64,000 bases of DNA from Paenibacillus albicereus (GCF_012676905.1 NZ_CP051428.1:3930001-3994000); one strand, 5' to 3'. Positions 48,266-57,488 are shown, counted from the first letter of the stretch. Notes: a model not told the origin generated them from the sequence alone. A program made the numbers and translations.

Positions 48266-50050
48266 TCACATCGCCTCCAATCGTTCGCCGCCCGTTCGTC
48301 CGTCCCGTTCGTGCCGCTCCTCGCGCTTCGCCAGCTCGACGTAGAGGGCGCAGCGGTCCATGAGCTCGTCGTGGGTGCCGCTGTCGACCACCCGGCCTTG
48401 CTCCATGACGTAGATGACGTCCGCCGCGCGGATCGTCTCCATCCGGTGGGTGGAGATCAGCGTCGTCTTGCCGCGCATGACCTGCTGGATCGTGCTCAGC
48501 ACCTGCTCCTCGGTATGGCGGTCCAAGGAAGAGGTCGGCTCGTCCAAAATCAAGAGATCGGGCTGCTTGATGATGGCCCTGGCGATGGCCATGCGCTGCC
48601 GCTGTCCGCCGGACAGCTGGAAGCCTTGGTTGTCCAGCTGCGTATGGATGCCTGCGGGGAGCGCATCCACGTAAGCTTGCAGGCCGACCTCGCGCAGCGC
48701 CCGGCATACCTCCTCCTCCGAAGCGTCCCGCTTGCCCAGGGCCACGTTCTCGAACAGCGTGCCGCGGAACAGGAACGTCTCCTGCGAGACGAAGCTGACC
48801 GATCGGGAGAGGGCGCTTCGCGGCCAGTCGCGGATCGGCCTCTCCCCGATGCGGAGCATGCCGGACGCAACCGGCATGAAGCCTTGCACCGCCTTGAAGA
48901 ATGTCGACTTGCCCGACCCGCTCCGCCCGACGAACGCCGCGACCTGACCTTCCCGCACGTCCACGCTCACCTGGCGCAGAATCGTCGTTCCTTCGTAAGC
49001 GACGACGAGATCCTTGCAGGTTAGATCAAGCGGCCGCCGTGCGGGGAATGGCTCCAGCCCGACGTCGTCTCCGGCCTCCGCGGCGGATTCGGCCGGCGTG
49101 GAGAGGAACGCTTCGATCCTCCCCATCGCGACTTCGCTGCCGATCAGATCGCCGATCAGGTAATTCATGCCCTGAATCGGATTCAAGACGGATTGCAGAT
49201 ACGGGACGGCCGCGACGAGCAAGCCGACGGAGAAGGCGCCGGACAGCACTTGGCCGCTGCCGAATCCGTAAAGAAGCACGGTCGCGAGCGCGACGGCCAG
49301 CGTCCCGGTCTGGCCCGACAGCTGCCGGAACAGCCCCTCCCGGACGCTGAGCTTGACGAGGCCCTCGTACATGGCTTCATTGCGCTCCTCCTCCCATCCC
49401 TCCAACCCGTACGCGCGTATTTCCCGCGAGCCTTGAATGCTCTCGTACAAGGAGGAGCCGATCTGCTCGTTGTGCGAGCGGAGTCCGCCGACGGCGGCGC
49501 GGATCGGCCTCCGGTAGAGCCGGGGGAGGCTCATCATGATCGGAATGCCGGCGACGGCCATCAGGCCCAGACGCCAGTCGATGGTGAACAGGAACGCCAG
49601 CGCGACCAGCATCTGGAGCCATAGCGAGATCAGCTCGATCATGATGACGTTGATGAACCGGGCCGTCGTCGTCGTATCCATGCCCAAGAGCGCCATATAC
49701 TTGCCCGCGCCATGCTTCTCGATCTCGGGCAGCGGAATTCGCCGGATGTGGCGCAAAATCGTCGTCCGCATATCGAGCGTGTGCCGGGCTTCGAGAAATC
49801 GAAAAATGGTAAACCCGATGACCGTGCCCAGGGCGGCGACGGCCGCCAAGCCGAGCGAGGCTCCCAAAATCGGGACGACGAGCCGCGCATTCCGGCCGAT
49901 GAGCACCTCGTCGATGAACCGCGAGACCAGGTAAGGCTGGCACAGATTCAGCACCAGGCTGGTCAAGGTCAAGAGAAGGCCGACGCTGGCCGTTCGCCAG
50001 CGCGGGCGGATGCGCCGGATCAAGCGGACGTACATGCGGATGCTCTTCAT
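48266..50050 (-). CDS. ABC exporter, fused membrane and ATPase domains
   Basis: 594 residues. Six transmembrane helices in about residues 15-310, then an ATPase domain with Walker A GRSGSGKST, signature LSGGQRQRM, Walker B LLILDEPTSSLD and switch STHRMETI. A type IV (MsbA/LmrA-like) homodimeric half-transporter. No peptidase C39 domain is fused, although C39-like proteins are encoded on either side. It probably exports the product of the surrounding cluster. The ATG at 50050 follows GGGGGGAG and overlaps the stop of the AsbE-like gene (ATGA). Confidence 0.9.
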   Translation of the reverse strand: MKSIRMYVRLIRRIRPRWRTASVGLLLTLTSLVLNLCQPYLVSRFIDEVLIGRNARLVVPILGASLGLAAVAALGTVIGFTIFRFLEARHTLDMRTTILRHIRRIPLPEIEKHGAGKYMALLGMDTTTTARFINVIMIELISLWLQMLVALAFLFTIDWRLGLMAVAGIPIMMSLPRLYRRPIRAAVGGLRSHNEQIGSSLYESIQGSREIRAYGLEGWEEERNEAMYEGLVKLSVREGLFRQLSGQTGTLAVALATVLLYGFGSGQVLSGAFSVGLLVAAVPYLQSVLNPIQGMNYLIGDLIGSEVAMGRIEAFLSTPAESAAEAGDDVGLEPFPARRPLDLTCKDLVVAYEGTTILRQVSVDVREGQVAAFVGRSGSGKSTFFKAVQGFMPVASGMLRIGERPIRDWPRSALSRSVSFVSQETFLFRGTLFENVALGKRDASEEEVCRALREVGLQAYVDALPAGIHTQLDNQGFQLSGGQRQRMAIARAIIKQPDLLILDEPTSSLDRHTEEQVLSTIQQVMRGKTTLISTHRMETIRAADVIYVMEQGRVVDSGTHDELMDRCALYVELAKREERHERDGRTGGERLEAM

Positions 50051-51012
50051 CCGGAACTCCCCCCGTGCCCGACGGCTTGTCCGGCGGCGGAGGACCACGA
50101 GGCCAGCGCGCCCAGCAGCTCCTCCCGGATGGAGGCCTCCCGTTCATGCAGGCGGGCAAGCTTCTCCGACAGGGCCGGCAGATCCGCGGCTCGCTTCAGC
50201 AGGCCGATGCGCGCGATCGTCAGCAGAAAGCTCTCCCAGCCTTGGATGAGCGCCGCCACGTCGGCGGCCAGTGCGGCACAGGCTTCCTCGTCGCGGCCGG
50301 CAAGGTAGCGGAACACGCGAGCGTACCCGCCGAAGCGCTTGGCGATGACGCCGGTCTGCTGCAACGATTCGAACAGGGTCGGCGGCGCATGGCCGCCGCT
50401 GCGCTCGACCGCTTCGCGCACGAACCGCTCCACGTCTCCGAGGAGCGGATTGATTCCGGGACGGATGTCCTCGCGGAACAGCTCTGCCGCCGTCTCCGGA
50501 GCGGCCTCGTGCATGGCGGCCGAATCGAGCCATACGCCGGAGAGAAAGCCCTCCCGGAGCGTCTCGCGCGAGACGCCGCCCGACCACGAGAAGTACGGAT
50601 CGATGATCCGCCATTCCCCGCCGGCCGGCGCCTCGAACACGACGATATGCGGAAGATGCCTCGACCCGAACCGAGGCGCGTGGGGAAAGTGGTACAGGTC
50701 GACGGTCAGCACGAATGCGCCGTCGGAGCGATCATCCAGAAGCCCGAGCAGCTTCGCGAAATTCGCGCTCCGCTTGGCCCCGTAGTCGCACCAGTGCACG
50801 ACCGCGGCGCCATAGAGGCGGCGCATCCTCTCCTGCCAGCGCTTGGGGTCGATCTCCTCGCCGAAATAGGCGATGCCGCGCTCGCTGACGTCGTAGCTGG
50901 CCTCCCACGCCCCGCTGTACAGCGGACGGCTGTCGAAGCCGGCCCGCTCGATGATCCAGGCGTAGCAGTCCAGCATGCAATGAATCGGCTCCCGCTTCGT
51001 CACCGTAGTCAC
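50047..51012 (-). CDS. asbE: AsbE-like 3,4-dihydroxybenzoyl transferase (DUF6005)
   Basis: 321 residues. The N-terminus (IHCMLDCYAWIIERAGFDSR, then PLYSGAWEASYDVSE) and the block RHLPHIVVFE ending IIDPYFSW match petrobactin AsbE by eye. AsbE transfers 3,4-dihydroxybenzoate from the carrier AsbD to a polyamine. Candidate catalytic residues in C39-like order are C12 or C16, H122 and D138, the same pattern as in the BtrH-like protein two genes away. The start is a GTG at 51012 overlapping the carrier-protein stop (GTGA). The amine acceptor here is unknown; no spermidine genes are nearby. Confidence 0.75.
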   Translation of the reverse strand: MTTVTKREPIHCMLDCYAWIIERAGFDSRPLYSGAWEASYDVSERGIAYFGEEIDPKRWQERMRRLYGAAVVHWCDYGAKRSANFAKLLGLLDDRSDGAFVLTVDLYHFPHAPRFGSRHLPHIVVFEAPAGGEWRIIDPYFSWSGGVSRETLREGFLSGVWLDSAAMHEAAPETAAELFREDIRPGINPLLGDVERFVREAVERSGGHAPPTLFESLQQTGVIAKRFGGYARVFRYLAGRDEEACAALAADVAALIQGWESFLLTIARIGLLKRAADLPALSEKLARLHEREASIREELLGALASWSSAAGQAVGHGGSSG

Positions 51013-51278
51013 CGTGCGACGCCGAGCTTCTGGACGATCCTGTCCGCGATGACCGCGATCGTCCTGAAGTTCTCGAGCAGCATCTCGTCGTCCTCGAAGG
51101 CGATGTCGTAGGCCGTCTCGATCTGCACGACCAGGTGGATCAGCTGCATGGAGTCGATGCCCGCGTTCCGGATCGGCTCGTCGTCCTCCGGTCCTCCGGC
51201 CGACGGCCGGTCCTTCGCCAAGCCGGCCACGCTGCTCCTCAAGAAGCGCTTGATGTCTTCTACTGAATTCCCGCTCAT
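51009..51278 (-). CDS. Acyl/aminoacyl carrier protein 2
   Basis: 89 residues. The phosphopantetheine serine is S43 in NAGIDSMQLIHLVVQIE. The ATG at 51278 follows GGGGAGG by seven bases and lies directly after the stop of the aminotransferase gene; the longer frame to 51446 is rejected. Together with carriers 1 and 3 it gives three free-standing carrier proteins in one cluster. The cargo is not known; the aaRS-like ligase needs one of the three. Confidence 0.83.
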   Translation of the reverse strand: MSGNSVEDIKRFLRSSVAGLAKDRPSAGGPEDDEPIRNAGIDSMQLIHLVVQIETAYDIAFEDDEMLLENFRTIAVIADRIVQKLGVAR

Positions 51279-51279
51279 C

Positions 51280-52416
51280 CTAAGACCTCCCCGGAACCGG
51301 CGACGCGGCGAAAAACGACTGGATCTCGGCTCCGATCGCGGCGACGTCCCGCTCCTGCAAGGCGGCGTGCATCGGCAGCGACAGGATTTCCGCGGCGTAC
51401 CGCTCCGCTCGCGGAAAGGAGCCCGGACCATAGCCCAAGCCCGCATAGGCCGGCAGAAGGTGGACCGGAACCGGGTACTGCACGGCGGTCAGGATGCCCT
51501 TCTTCTGCAACTGCCTCCTCAGCTCATCCCTGCGTCCTCCGCCGACACGGACCACGTAGAGATGGAACACGTGGCTGGAGTCGTCCGGCTCGACGGGGCC
51601 GGGGAGCGTCAGCTCGGATACGCCGGCCAGATGGCTGCGGTACCAGCCGGCGGCGCTGCGCCGATGGGCGTTCCACTCGTCCAGATAAGCGAGCTTGCAG
51701 TGCAGGGCGCTGGCCTGAATCGGATCCAGCCGGCTGTTGAAGCCCGGCAGCTCGTGCTGGTAGCGCGCCTCGCCGCCATGGTTGCGCAGCTTGCGCAGAC
51801 GACCGGCCATCTCGGGCGAGGAGGTGACGACGGCCCCGCCGTCGCCGAGGGCGCCCAGGTTCTTGTCGGGGTAAAAGCTGAAGCAACCCATGACGCCCCA
51901 GCTGCCGGCGGCCTTCCCCCGAAGCGAAGCGCCCGCCGCCTGCGCGCAATCCTCGACGAGCGCGATTCCCCTCTCCTCCGACCACGCCTTCCACTCGGCC
52001 AGGTCGATCAATTGGCCGTACAAGTGGACGGGGATGACCGCTCGCGTGCGGGCCGTGACGGCGGCGCGCACGTCGGCCAGATCCATCAAGTACCCGTCGC
52101 TGCAGTCGACGAGAACGGGCGTTGCTCCGGTATGATGGATGGCGCTCGCCGTCGCCACGAACGTGTTGGCCGCCGTGATGACCTCGTCCCCCGGACCGAT
52201 GCCGAGCGCCTTCAAGGCGAGGAACAGCGCATCCGTGCCGTTGCCGACGCCGATCGCCGCGCCTGCATCGAGGTAGGACGCCCAGGCGGATTCGAACTTC
52301 GAGACCCGGGCGCCCCCGACGAAGACGCCCTGCCGGCCGATCTGCGCCACGTCCGCCAGCCATTGCTCCCGGATGATGTCGTACTCAGCCTGCGGTGCCG
52401 AAAATAAGATTCCCAT
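51280..52416 (-). CDS. DegT/DnrJ/EryC1/StrS-family sugar aminotransferase
   Basis: 378 residues, PLP-dependent sugar aminotransferase. VGVGNGTDALFLALKAL, EDCAQAAGA and the PLP lysine in FSFYPDKNLGALGDGGA are diagnostic, and VPVHLLPAY is near the C-terminus. It should convert a keto-sugar (free, phosphorylated or nucleotide-linked) to an amino-sugar. It overlaps the upstream Gfo/Idh gene by 32 bases; this pairing, dehydrogenase then aminotransferase, is common in amino-sugar pathways such as kanosamine and 2,3-diamino-sugars. With the heptose genes in the same cluster an amino-heptose is a reasonable guess. Confidence 0.88.
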   Translation of the reverse strand: MGILFSAPQAEYDIIREQWLADVAQIGRQGVFVGGARVSKFESAWASYLDAGAAIGVGNGTDALFLALKALGIGPGDEVITAANTFVATASAIHHTGATPVLVDCSDGYLMDLADVRAAVTARTRAVIPVHLYGQLIDLAEWKAWSEERGIALVEDCAQAAGASLRGKAAGSWGVMGCFSFYPDKNLGALGDGGAVVTSSPEMAGRLRKLRNHGGEARYQHELPGFNSRLDPIQASALHCKLAYLDEWNAHRRSAAGWYRSHLAGVSELTLPGPVEPDDSSHVFHLYVVRVGGGRRDELRRQLQKKGILTAVQYPVPVHLLPAYAGLGYGPGSFPRAERYAAEILSLPMHAALQERDVAAIGAEIQSFFAASPVPGRS

Positions 52417-53413
52417 CTTCCCGCTCCTTCGTTTGCTGCGCGCAAGCGCGGATGTCGTCGAGCAGCGTCATCGTCTCGATCGCCTCGTCGAGCGTGACCG
52501 CCAAGGCGCCGCCATGCCGCACGGCGTCGGCGAACGAGGCATAGATGCGCTCCGGCCCCTGCCGCTCCTCCTTGCCCATGTCGATTTGCCGTGGCGGCTT
52601 GCCCGGCTCGTACACATAAGCCTCGCCGGGAGAGGCCACTTGCAGCGTCGCCTTGTCGCCGCCCGCGACCCACATCGGCGACGGAAGCGCGGACGCGAAA
52701 TTCAGGTTCATCGACAAAAGGACGTTCCGGTCCGTCGCCATGTCAGCTTGGACGAAGTCGTCCACCTCCTCCTCTCGCGGCCACAGGCTGCGCATCGTCG
52801 CGCGGACGGAGCCGCGCTTCCCCAGTCCGAGCCGCAGCAGCTGATCGGCCAGGTGGACGCCCCAGTCCAGCAAGGCGCCTCCGCCGTACCGCCGCTCGTC
52901 CCGCCACTGCGGATAGAACGACTTCACGCCGAAGGAAGCGCCGCTGCCGAACGCATGGTGGCGCCTCTCGACGAAGAGCGGCGAGCCGAGGACGCCCTCG
53001 TCCAGCAGCCGCTTGACGAGCAAGAAGTCGGCGTCGAAGCGGCGGTTGTGGAAGACGGTCACGACCCGCTCTTCCTGCCTTGCGATGTCGCGGATGCGCG
53101 TCGCCTCTTGCGCGCTCACCGCGACCGGCTTCTCGATGAGCACATGCTTGCCGCCCCGAAGCGCCAGCTCCGCAAGCTCCGCATGGCTGCTCGGAGGCGT
53201 GGCGACAAGCACCGCATCGATCTTGGCGTCCAGCAGCGCCTCCGCCTGGTCGTACACCTCGAACCCCCGCTTCGCGGCGAGCGCCCGCCGCTGCGGGGTA
53301 ATATCGTAGACGCCGGCGACTTCGAACTCTCCCAGCCGCTTCAAGAGCGGCAGATGCGTCAGCTCGACGATTCTGCCGAATCCCGCGATGCCCAATCGGA
53401 TCGGATCGGCCAT
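52385..53413 (-). CDS. Gfo/Idh/MocA-family sugar dehydrogenase
   Basis: 342 residues. N-terminal Rossmann fold with GIAGFGRIVELTHLP, the EKPVAV motif and a C-terminal domain with HNRRFDADF and DWGVHLADQLL, where the histidine is the usual catalytic residue. NAD(P)-dependent oxidation of a sugar hydroxyl to a ketone is expected. It starts one base after the stop of the carrier protein 3 gene and overlaps the aminotransferase, which would use its product. Confidence 0.88.
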   Translation of the reverse strand: MADPIRLGIAGFGRIVELTHLPLLKRLGEFEVAGVYDITPQRRALAAKRGFEVYDQAEALLDAKIDAVLVATPPSSHAELAELALRGGKHVLIEKPVAVSAQEATRIRDIARQEERVVTVFHNRRFDADFLLVKRLLDEGVLGSPLFVERRHHAFGSGASFGVKSFYPQWRDERRYGGGALLDWGVHLADQLLRLGLGKRGSVRATMRSLWPREEEVDDFVQADMATDRNVLLSMNLNFASALPSPMWVAGGDKATLQVASPGEAYVYEPGKPPRQIDMGKEERQGPERIYASFADAVRHGGALAVTLDEAIETMTLLDDIRACAQQTKEREDGNLIFGTAG

Positions 53414-53414
53414 G

Positions 53415-53678
53415 CTACACCGCCGTCCGCCGGAACGACTCGATCAGCTCCGCCAGCGAGCCGATCGTGAGGAAATGCTCCGGATCGACGCCTTCGTCCG
53501 GCAGGCTCACCTGGAAAACCTCTTCGATGTACACCATCAGTTGCAGCACCATGATCGAATCGATCTGCAGATCGTCGTACAGGCGCATCGACTCGTCCAG
53601 CGCCTCGGGCGCCTCCAGCTCCAGGTTCTCCGTAATCAACGTGCGAAGCTCGTTCAGAATCCACTTGCGGTCGTCCAT
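53415..53678 (-). CDS. asbD: Aryl carrier protein 3 (AsbD-like)
   Basis: 87 residues. The phosphopantetheine serine is S41 in YDDLQIDSIMVLQLMVYIE. That segment, and DEGVDPEHFLTIGSL, resemble petrobactin AsbD, the carrier of 3,4-dihydroxybenzoate. The ATG at 53678 follows AAAAGGAGAG. It sits directly after the AsbC-like ligase gene, the same order as in the petrobactin operon. Confidence 0.82.
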   Translation of the reverse strand: MDDRKWILNELRTLITENLELEAPEALDESMRLYDDLQIDSIMVLQLMVYIEEVFQVSLPDEGVDPEHFLTIGSLAELIESFRRTAV

Positions 53679-53681
53679 TTC

Positions 53682-54935
53682 TCATCTCTCCTTTTCCGCG
53701 ATAGAAGTCCGGCTGATCTTGCCCGCCGGCGTACGGGGAATCCCGTCCGTCATGTCGATGACGCTCGGCACCTTGTAGGCCGGGAGATGGCGGATGCACC
53801 ACTCCCGCACGTCTCCCGCCTCGATCGCGGGCTCTGCGACGACCATCGCCCGGACGGCATCGCCGGATACGCGATGCGCGGTCCGCAGGACGAGGGATTC
53901 CTTGATGCCCGGCATGCGCAGGAGGACCGACTCCACCTCCGAGGGAATCACCTTCAGCCCCGATACGTTGATCAAATCGTCCAGACGGCCCAGCACATGC
54001 AGCCGGCCGTCCTGCGGATTCATGGCGCCGAGATCCCGCGTGCGGATGTGAATGCCGCCGATCGCGGCCACGATTTCCCCTTGGCTGGCCGACGGCTCGC
54101 CCGGCTCCTCTGGAGCGAGCGTAACCTCGACATGCGCGAGCGGATGGCCGACGTCCGAGGCGCATGCGGGATCGCGCGCCACGGAGATGCAGCCGGCCTC
54201 CGTGCAGCCGTACTGCTGCCACACTTCGTCCGCGCGTGCCTTCATCCGCTCCAGCAGCGGGTCGGAGGGCGGCGACCCCGAGATGACCATCCGATGGAAG
54301 CGGTCCTCCTCGCTCGCCATCGCATCGAGGATGCCGAACAGAAACGGCACGGCATACACCAGGGGACGCGCCCGGCTCCGGATCGCCTGCAAGGCGGCCT
54401 TCGGATTGCGCTGCGGAACGATGGCCGGCTCCTCCCCGCGCGCCATGGAAGCGAGCGTGCCGGCGATCAGGCCGTACGAATGGGATACCGGCACGAGCAG
54501 GACCGGATCGAGACGCGCCTCCCTGCGAAATAGCCGATTGTAATGCTCGATCTCCGTCTCGACCTGCTCCCAGCCGCGCTCGATGAGAGCGGGCTGACGC
54601 GAGGTGCCGGAGCTGTACTGAAGGATGGACGGCCGATGGGCCGCAGCTCCCCCGAGCTTCAGCGTATCCTCCCATCCGCCGTGGACCAGGCAGGAGCAGT
54701 CCGCCTTGCGGGCCGCATCGACAGCCGACGATAGCGGCGTCGACTCATGCATCAGCAGCACCGATCCTCCCCGCTCGCGCATGTACAGCACGATCGCGAC
54801 CAGATCGAACGCATGGCCGACGCATACCGCATATCGCTTCCCTTCGGGATGGCGATACGCTTCAAGCCGTTCCATCTCGGCATGCCGGGCATGGAACGCA
54901 TGCTCATCGAATCGTTCCTGATGGACGGTAAGCAT
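53682..54935 (-). CDS. asbC: 3,4-dihydroxybenzoate:carrier-protein ligase (AsbC-like)
   Basis: 417 residues, short ANL adenylating enzyme. The N-terminus (MLTVHQERFDEHAF, then YAVCVGHAFDLVAIVLYMRE) and the block SILQYSSGTSRQPALIERGW are AsbC-like; note SSGTS rather than the usual SSGTTG. A5 is QQYGCTEAG and A10 is GIPRTPAGKISRTSI. It should adenylate 3,4-dihydroxybenzoate and load carrier protein 3, encoded three bases downstream. The ATG at 54935 follows GAGAGGTG. Divergent from the glycosyltransferase at 55035 across an AT-rich promoter region. Confidence 0.82.
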   Translation of the reverse strand: MLTVHQERFDEHAFHARHAEMERLEAYRHPEGKRYAVCVGHAFDLVAIVLYMRERGGSVLLMHESTPLSSAVDAARKADCSCLVHGGWEDTLKLGGAAAHRPSILQYSSGTSRQPALIERGWEQVETEIEHYNRLFRREARLDPVLLVPVSHSYGLIAGTLASMARGEEPAIVPQRNPKAALQAIRSRARPLVYAVPFLFGILDAMASEEDRFHRMVISGSPPSDPLLERMKARADEVWQQYGCTEAGCISVARDPACASDVGHPLAHVEVTLAPEEPGEPSASQGEIVAAIGGIHIRTRDLGAMNPQDGRLHVLGRLDDLINVSGLKVIPSEVESVLLRMPGIKESLVLRTAHRVSGDAVRAMVVAEPAIEAGDVREWCIRHLPAYKVPSVIDMTDGIPRTPAGKISRTSIAEKER

Positions 54936-55034
54936 GAATCACCTCTCCACAACGTAATCCATTATGCTATAATTTATAAATATAGGTATATTTGTATTAT
55001 TTCTACATTTCATTTTCATAAAAGGAGGTCGCGC
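54936..55034. promoter_or_regulatory. AT-rich divergent promoter region of the catecholate cluster
   Basis: 99 bases between divergent asbC-like and glycosyltransferase starts, far richer in A+T than its surroundings. A perfect TATAAT lies at 54967-54972 on the plus strand, and several TATA-type hexamers lie on the minus strand. No clear Fur box was recognised. Confidence 0.55.
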
Positions 55035-56231
55035 ATGGCAAAAGTCCTGTTCATCAACGGTCCCGCCAGCGGCCACGTCCATCCGACGCTCGGCCTCGTC
55101 GAGGAGCTCGTCGCCGCAGGAGAACAAGTCGTCTACCTGTGCAGCGAGCCGTTCCGCCGCCTCGTCGAGCGGCCCGGCGTCACCTTCATCGCCTACGAGG
55201 ACTTCCTGAGCCGGGAGGACCCGTTCGAGACGAGGCATTTCCTCTCGCTCGTCATCAAGATCCTCGGCGCGTACGACGTCATCCTGCCCTGCGTGCGGCA
55301 GGCCGCGGCCGATCACTCGTTCGACTATCTCGTACACGATTCCATGTACGGCTGCGGCCTCGTCGTCGCGGACCTGCTGGGCCTCCCTCATATCGCGACG
55401 TGCACGTCGTTGATCCGAGCCGAACGGCTGAGCGGGAGTGCCGGCAGCGCCGCTCCGATGAAGGACAACCTGCAGCTCGTCAAGCAGTACGCCGCCCTGG
55501 CCGCCCGCATCCGGGCCGACCACGGGATCAGACGCAAGCTGGAGATCGATCGCGTGTTCTTCAACGAGGGGATGCTGAACCTGGTGTTTACGTCCGCCCT
55601 CTTCCAGCCGGACCACGAGCGGCTGGGCAGCTCGTACAAATTCGTCGGCGCGAGCTTGGCCCAGCGGCGCGGCATTCAAGGGGAGCTGCCGCCCGGCGTC
55701 GGCCGCTCCGGCCGCAGGCTGGTGTACATCTCCATGGGCACGATGTTCAACGACGTCGCCGAGCTGTACATGCTGCTGTTCGAGGCGCTCGCGTCGCTGG
55801 ACGCCGACGTGCTCCTGGCCGCCGGCTCGCGCGTCGACCTCGGCGAGCTGCGCGGCATCCCCGGCAACTTCACCGTAGCCGCCCGGATGCCGCAGCTGGA
55901 GATTTTGCGGCATGCGGACCTGTTCATCACCCACGGGGGCATGAACAGCGTGAACGAAGCGCTGGTCCACGGCGTGCCGCTGCTCGTCATCCCGATGGCG
56001 GCCGATCAGCCGATCAACGGCGACCGGGTTCAAGCGCTCAGCGCGGGCCTCCGCCTGGATCGGGAGACGCTGACGAGCGCCCGGCTGCGCGAGGCGGCCG
56101 ACCGGCTGCTGGCCGCGGACGGATACCGGAGGAACAGCGCCGCGATCGGAGAAAGCCTGCGCGCCGCCGGCGGCCACCGGACGGCGATGGCCCATGTCCG
56201 GGCGTTCAAAGAGCAGCATCGCTTGCGGTAA
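55035..56231 (+). CDS. MGT-type (GT1) glycosyltransferase
   Basis: 398 residues, GT-B fold glycosyltransferase of the macrolide/UGT type. The N-terminus VLFINGPASGHVHPTLGLVE holds the acceptor-site histidine. The C-terminal nucleotide-sugar signature is ITHGGMNSVNEALVHGVPLL followed by DQPINGDRV. It would glycosylate a small molecule. It is the only plus-strand gene of the cluster and faces the asbC-like gene across a shared promoter region. The ATG at 55035 follows AAAAGGAGG; the long frame from 54747 is rejected. Confidence 0.87.
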   Translation: MAKVLFINGPASGHVHPTLGLVEELVAAGEQVVYLCSEPFRRLVERPGVTFIAYEDFLSREDPFETRHFLSLVIKILGAYDVILPCVRQAAADHSFDYLVHDSMYGCGLVVADLLGLPHIATCTSLIRAERLSGSAGSAAPMKDNLQLVKQYAALAARIRADHGIRRKLEIDRVFFNEGMLNLVFTSALFQPDHERLGSSYKFVGASLAQRRGIQGELPPGVGRSGRRLVYISMGTMFNDVAELYMLLFEALASLDADVLLAAGSRVDLGELRGIPGNFTVAARMPQLEILRHADLFITHGGMNSVNEALVHGVPLLVIPMAADQPINGDRVQALSAGLRLDRETLTSARLREAADRLLAADGYRRNSAAIGESLRAAGGHRTAMAHVRAFKEQHRLR

Positions 56232-56261
56232 GGATGGCTGGTGGAGAAAGAGGCGCGGCGC

Positions 56262-57488
56262 TTAAAGCCGCGCTTCTTCCTGCTGCGTCAGCGTTTGCGT
56301 ACCTTGCGCCGCATCCCGCCGCAGTGCCGTCAAGCAGCGGACGAAGCGCTCCGGCCGGATCTGCGCCTGGAACGCGCGAGCCGCCTGCTTGGACTGCTCC
56401 GCGATCCGCTCATACTGCTCGCGGTCTCCCGTCAGCTTCGCCAGGGCGGCAATCCAGGGACGCATGTCCTGCTCTGGAAGGACCGGAACGGGAATCAGCC
56501 GTTCATCCACCCGGGTCTCGTAGGCTTCGATCGGATGGACCGGAATGAGGTAGTCGACTCCGAGCTTCGCCTCGGACGTGCCGCCGACATCGCTGGCGAT
56601 GACGGGGATGCCCCGGAGCATCGCATCGACGATGACCGCCCCGAAGGCTTCTCCCCACAAAGAAGGCACGATCAGCACCTTGGTCGTCTTCATGATGTCG
56701 TCGATGTCGTCGGCTCGCGGCAGCAGGGTCATGTTCGGCAGCGACCTCAACGCCTCGAGGTCGCTGCTCGTCGTCGCCCAGGTCGGAACGGCCGCGAAGG
56801 GCAGCTCCGGGAACCGCCTCGCCAGGTCGAGGAAGATCGGCAAGCCTTTGATGCCCGACGGGTTAATCATCGTCACGTACCCGCCGTCAAAGTTGCGGTA
56901 GTCCTGGAACGGCCCCCATCCGTGCACCGGGAACGGGACGGCGGTCGACTCGAGATCGCTCCATCGGCGCAAGTACGCCTGGACGTAAGCGCTGGTGGCG
57001 ATGATCCCGGCCGTCTGCCTCAGCAGCTCCAAATGGCCGGGATTCTGCGCGTAGCATTCCGGGCCGAAGGGGAGCGCCACTTGGCTGTGCGCGATCTCGA
57101 CCACTTGGCCGGGAGCGGCGAGCAAGGCGCTCTCCAGGACGGCCGGCACGCGATCCTCGGTCACCAGCACCCACTCCGGCCGGAACGCTTCCATCCGCTC
57201 GCGCACGAATTCGCGCAGCGCGCCTGCATCCCGGAGCGCATGGATCTCGACCCCAGCCGACCGATAGACGTCGCAGGCCTCGTCGGAGCGGACGCGCTCC
57301 ACTTCTCCGCGGGCAAGCTTGTCCGCGAACAACGCTTCGTCGCTCAGCCCGTTGTCGTTCGGCGTGGCGGTGAGGACGAGGCATTCATGCCCGATGCGCG
57401 CGAGGCCCTCCATCAGGTTGCGGTTCGCCTTGCAGGCGCCGCTGTACGAGATGAAGTAACCGAGCGCTTGAATCAGCGCGATCCTCAT
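56262..57488 (-). CDS. GT4-type glycosyltransferase
   Basis: 408 residues, GT-B fold, glycosyl transferase group 1. The nucleotide-sugar site is in LIVPSLWGEAFGAVIVDAML followed by GIPVIASDVGG, with the E-x7-E arrangement. The N-terminal domain opens MRIALIQALGYFISYSGACK. Second glycosyltransferase of the cluster, so the product may be a disaccharide or be decorated twice. The ATG at 57488 overlaps the stop of the gmhA-like gene (ATGA) and follows GGGAGG. The donor could be the heptose made by the neighbouring genes. Confidence 0.85.
   Translation of the reverse strand: MRIALIQALGYFISYSGACKANRNLMEGLARIGHECLVLTATPNDNGLSDEALFADKLARGEVERVRSDEACDVYRSAGVEIHALRDAGALREFVRERMEAFRPEWVLVTEDRVPAVLESALLAAPGQVVEIAHSQVALPFGPECYAQNPGHLELLRQTAGIIATSAYVQAYLRRWSDLESTAVPFPVHGWGPFQDYRNFDGGYVTMINPSGIKGLPIFLDLARRFPELPFAAVPTWATTSSDLEALRSLPNMTLLPRADDIDDIMKTTKVLIVPSLWGEAFGAVIVDAMLRGIPVIASDVGGTSEAKLGVDYLIPVHPIEAYETRVDERLIPVPVLPEQDMRPWIAALAKLTGDREQYERIAEQSKQAARAFQAQIRPERFVRCLTALRRDAAQGTQTLTQQEEARL

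Noticed and set aside
47162-49024. 620-residue plus-strand open frame
   Set aside because: Antisense to the BtrH-like and ABC exporter genes; no motifs.
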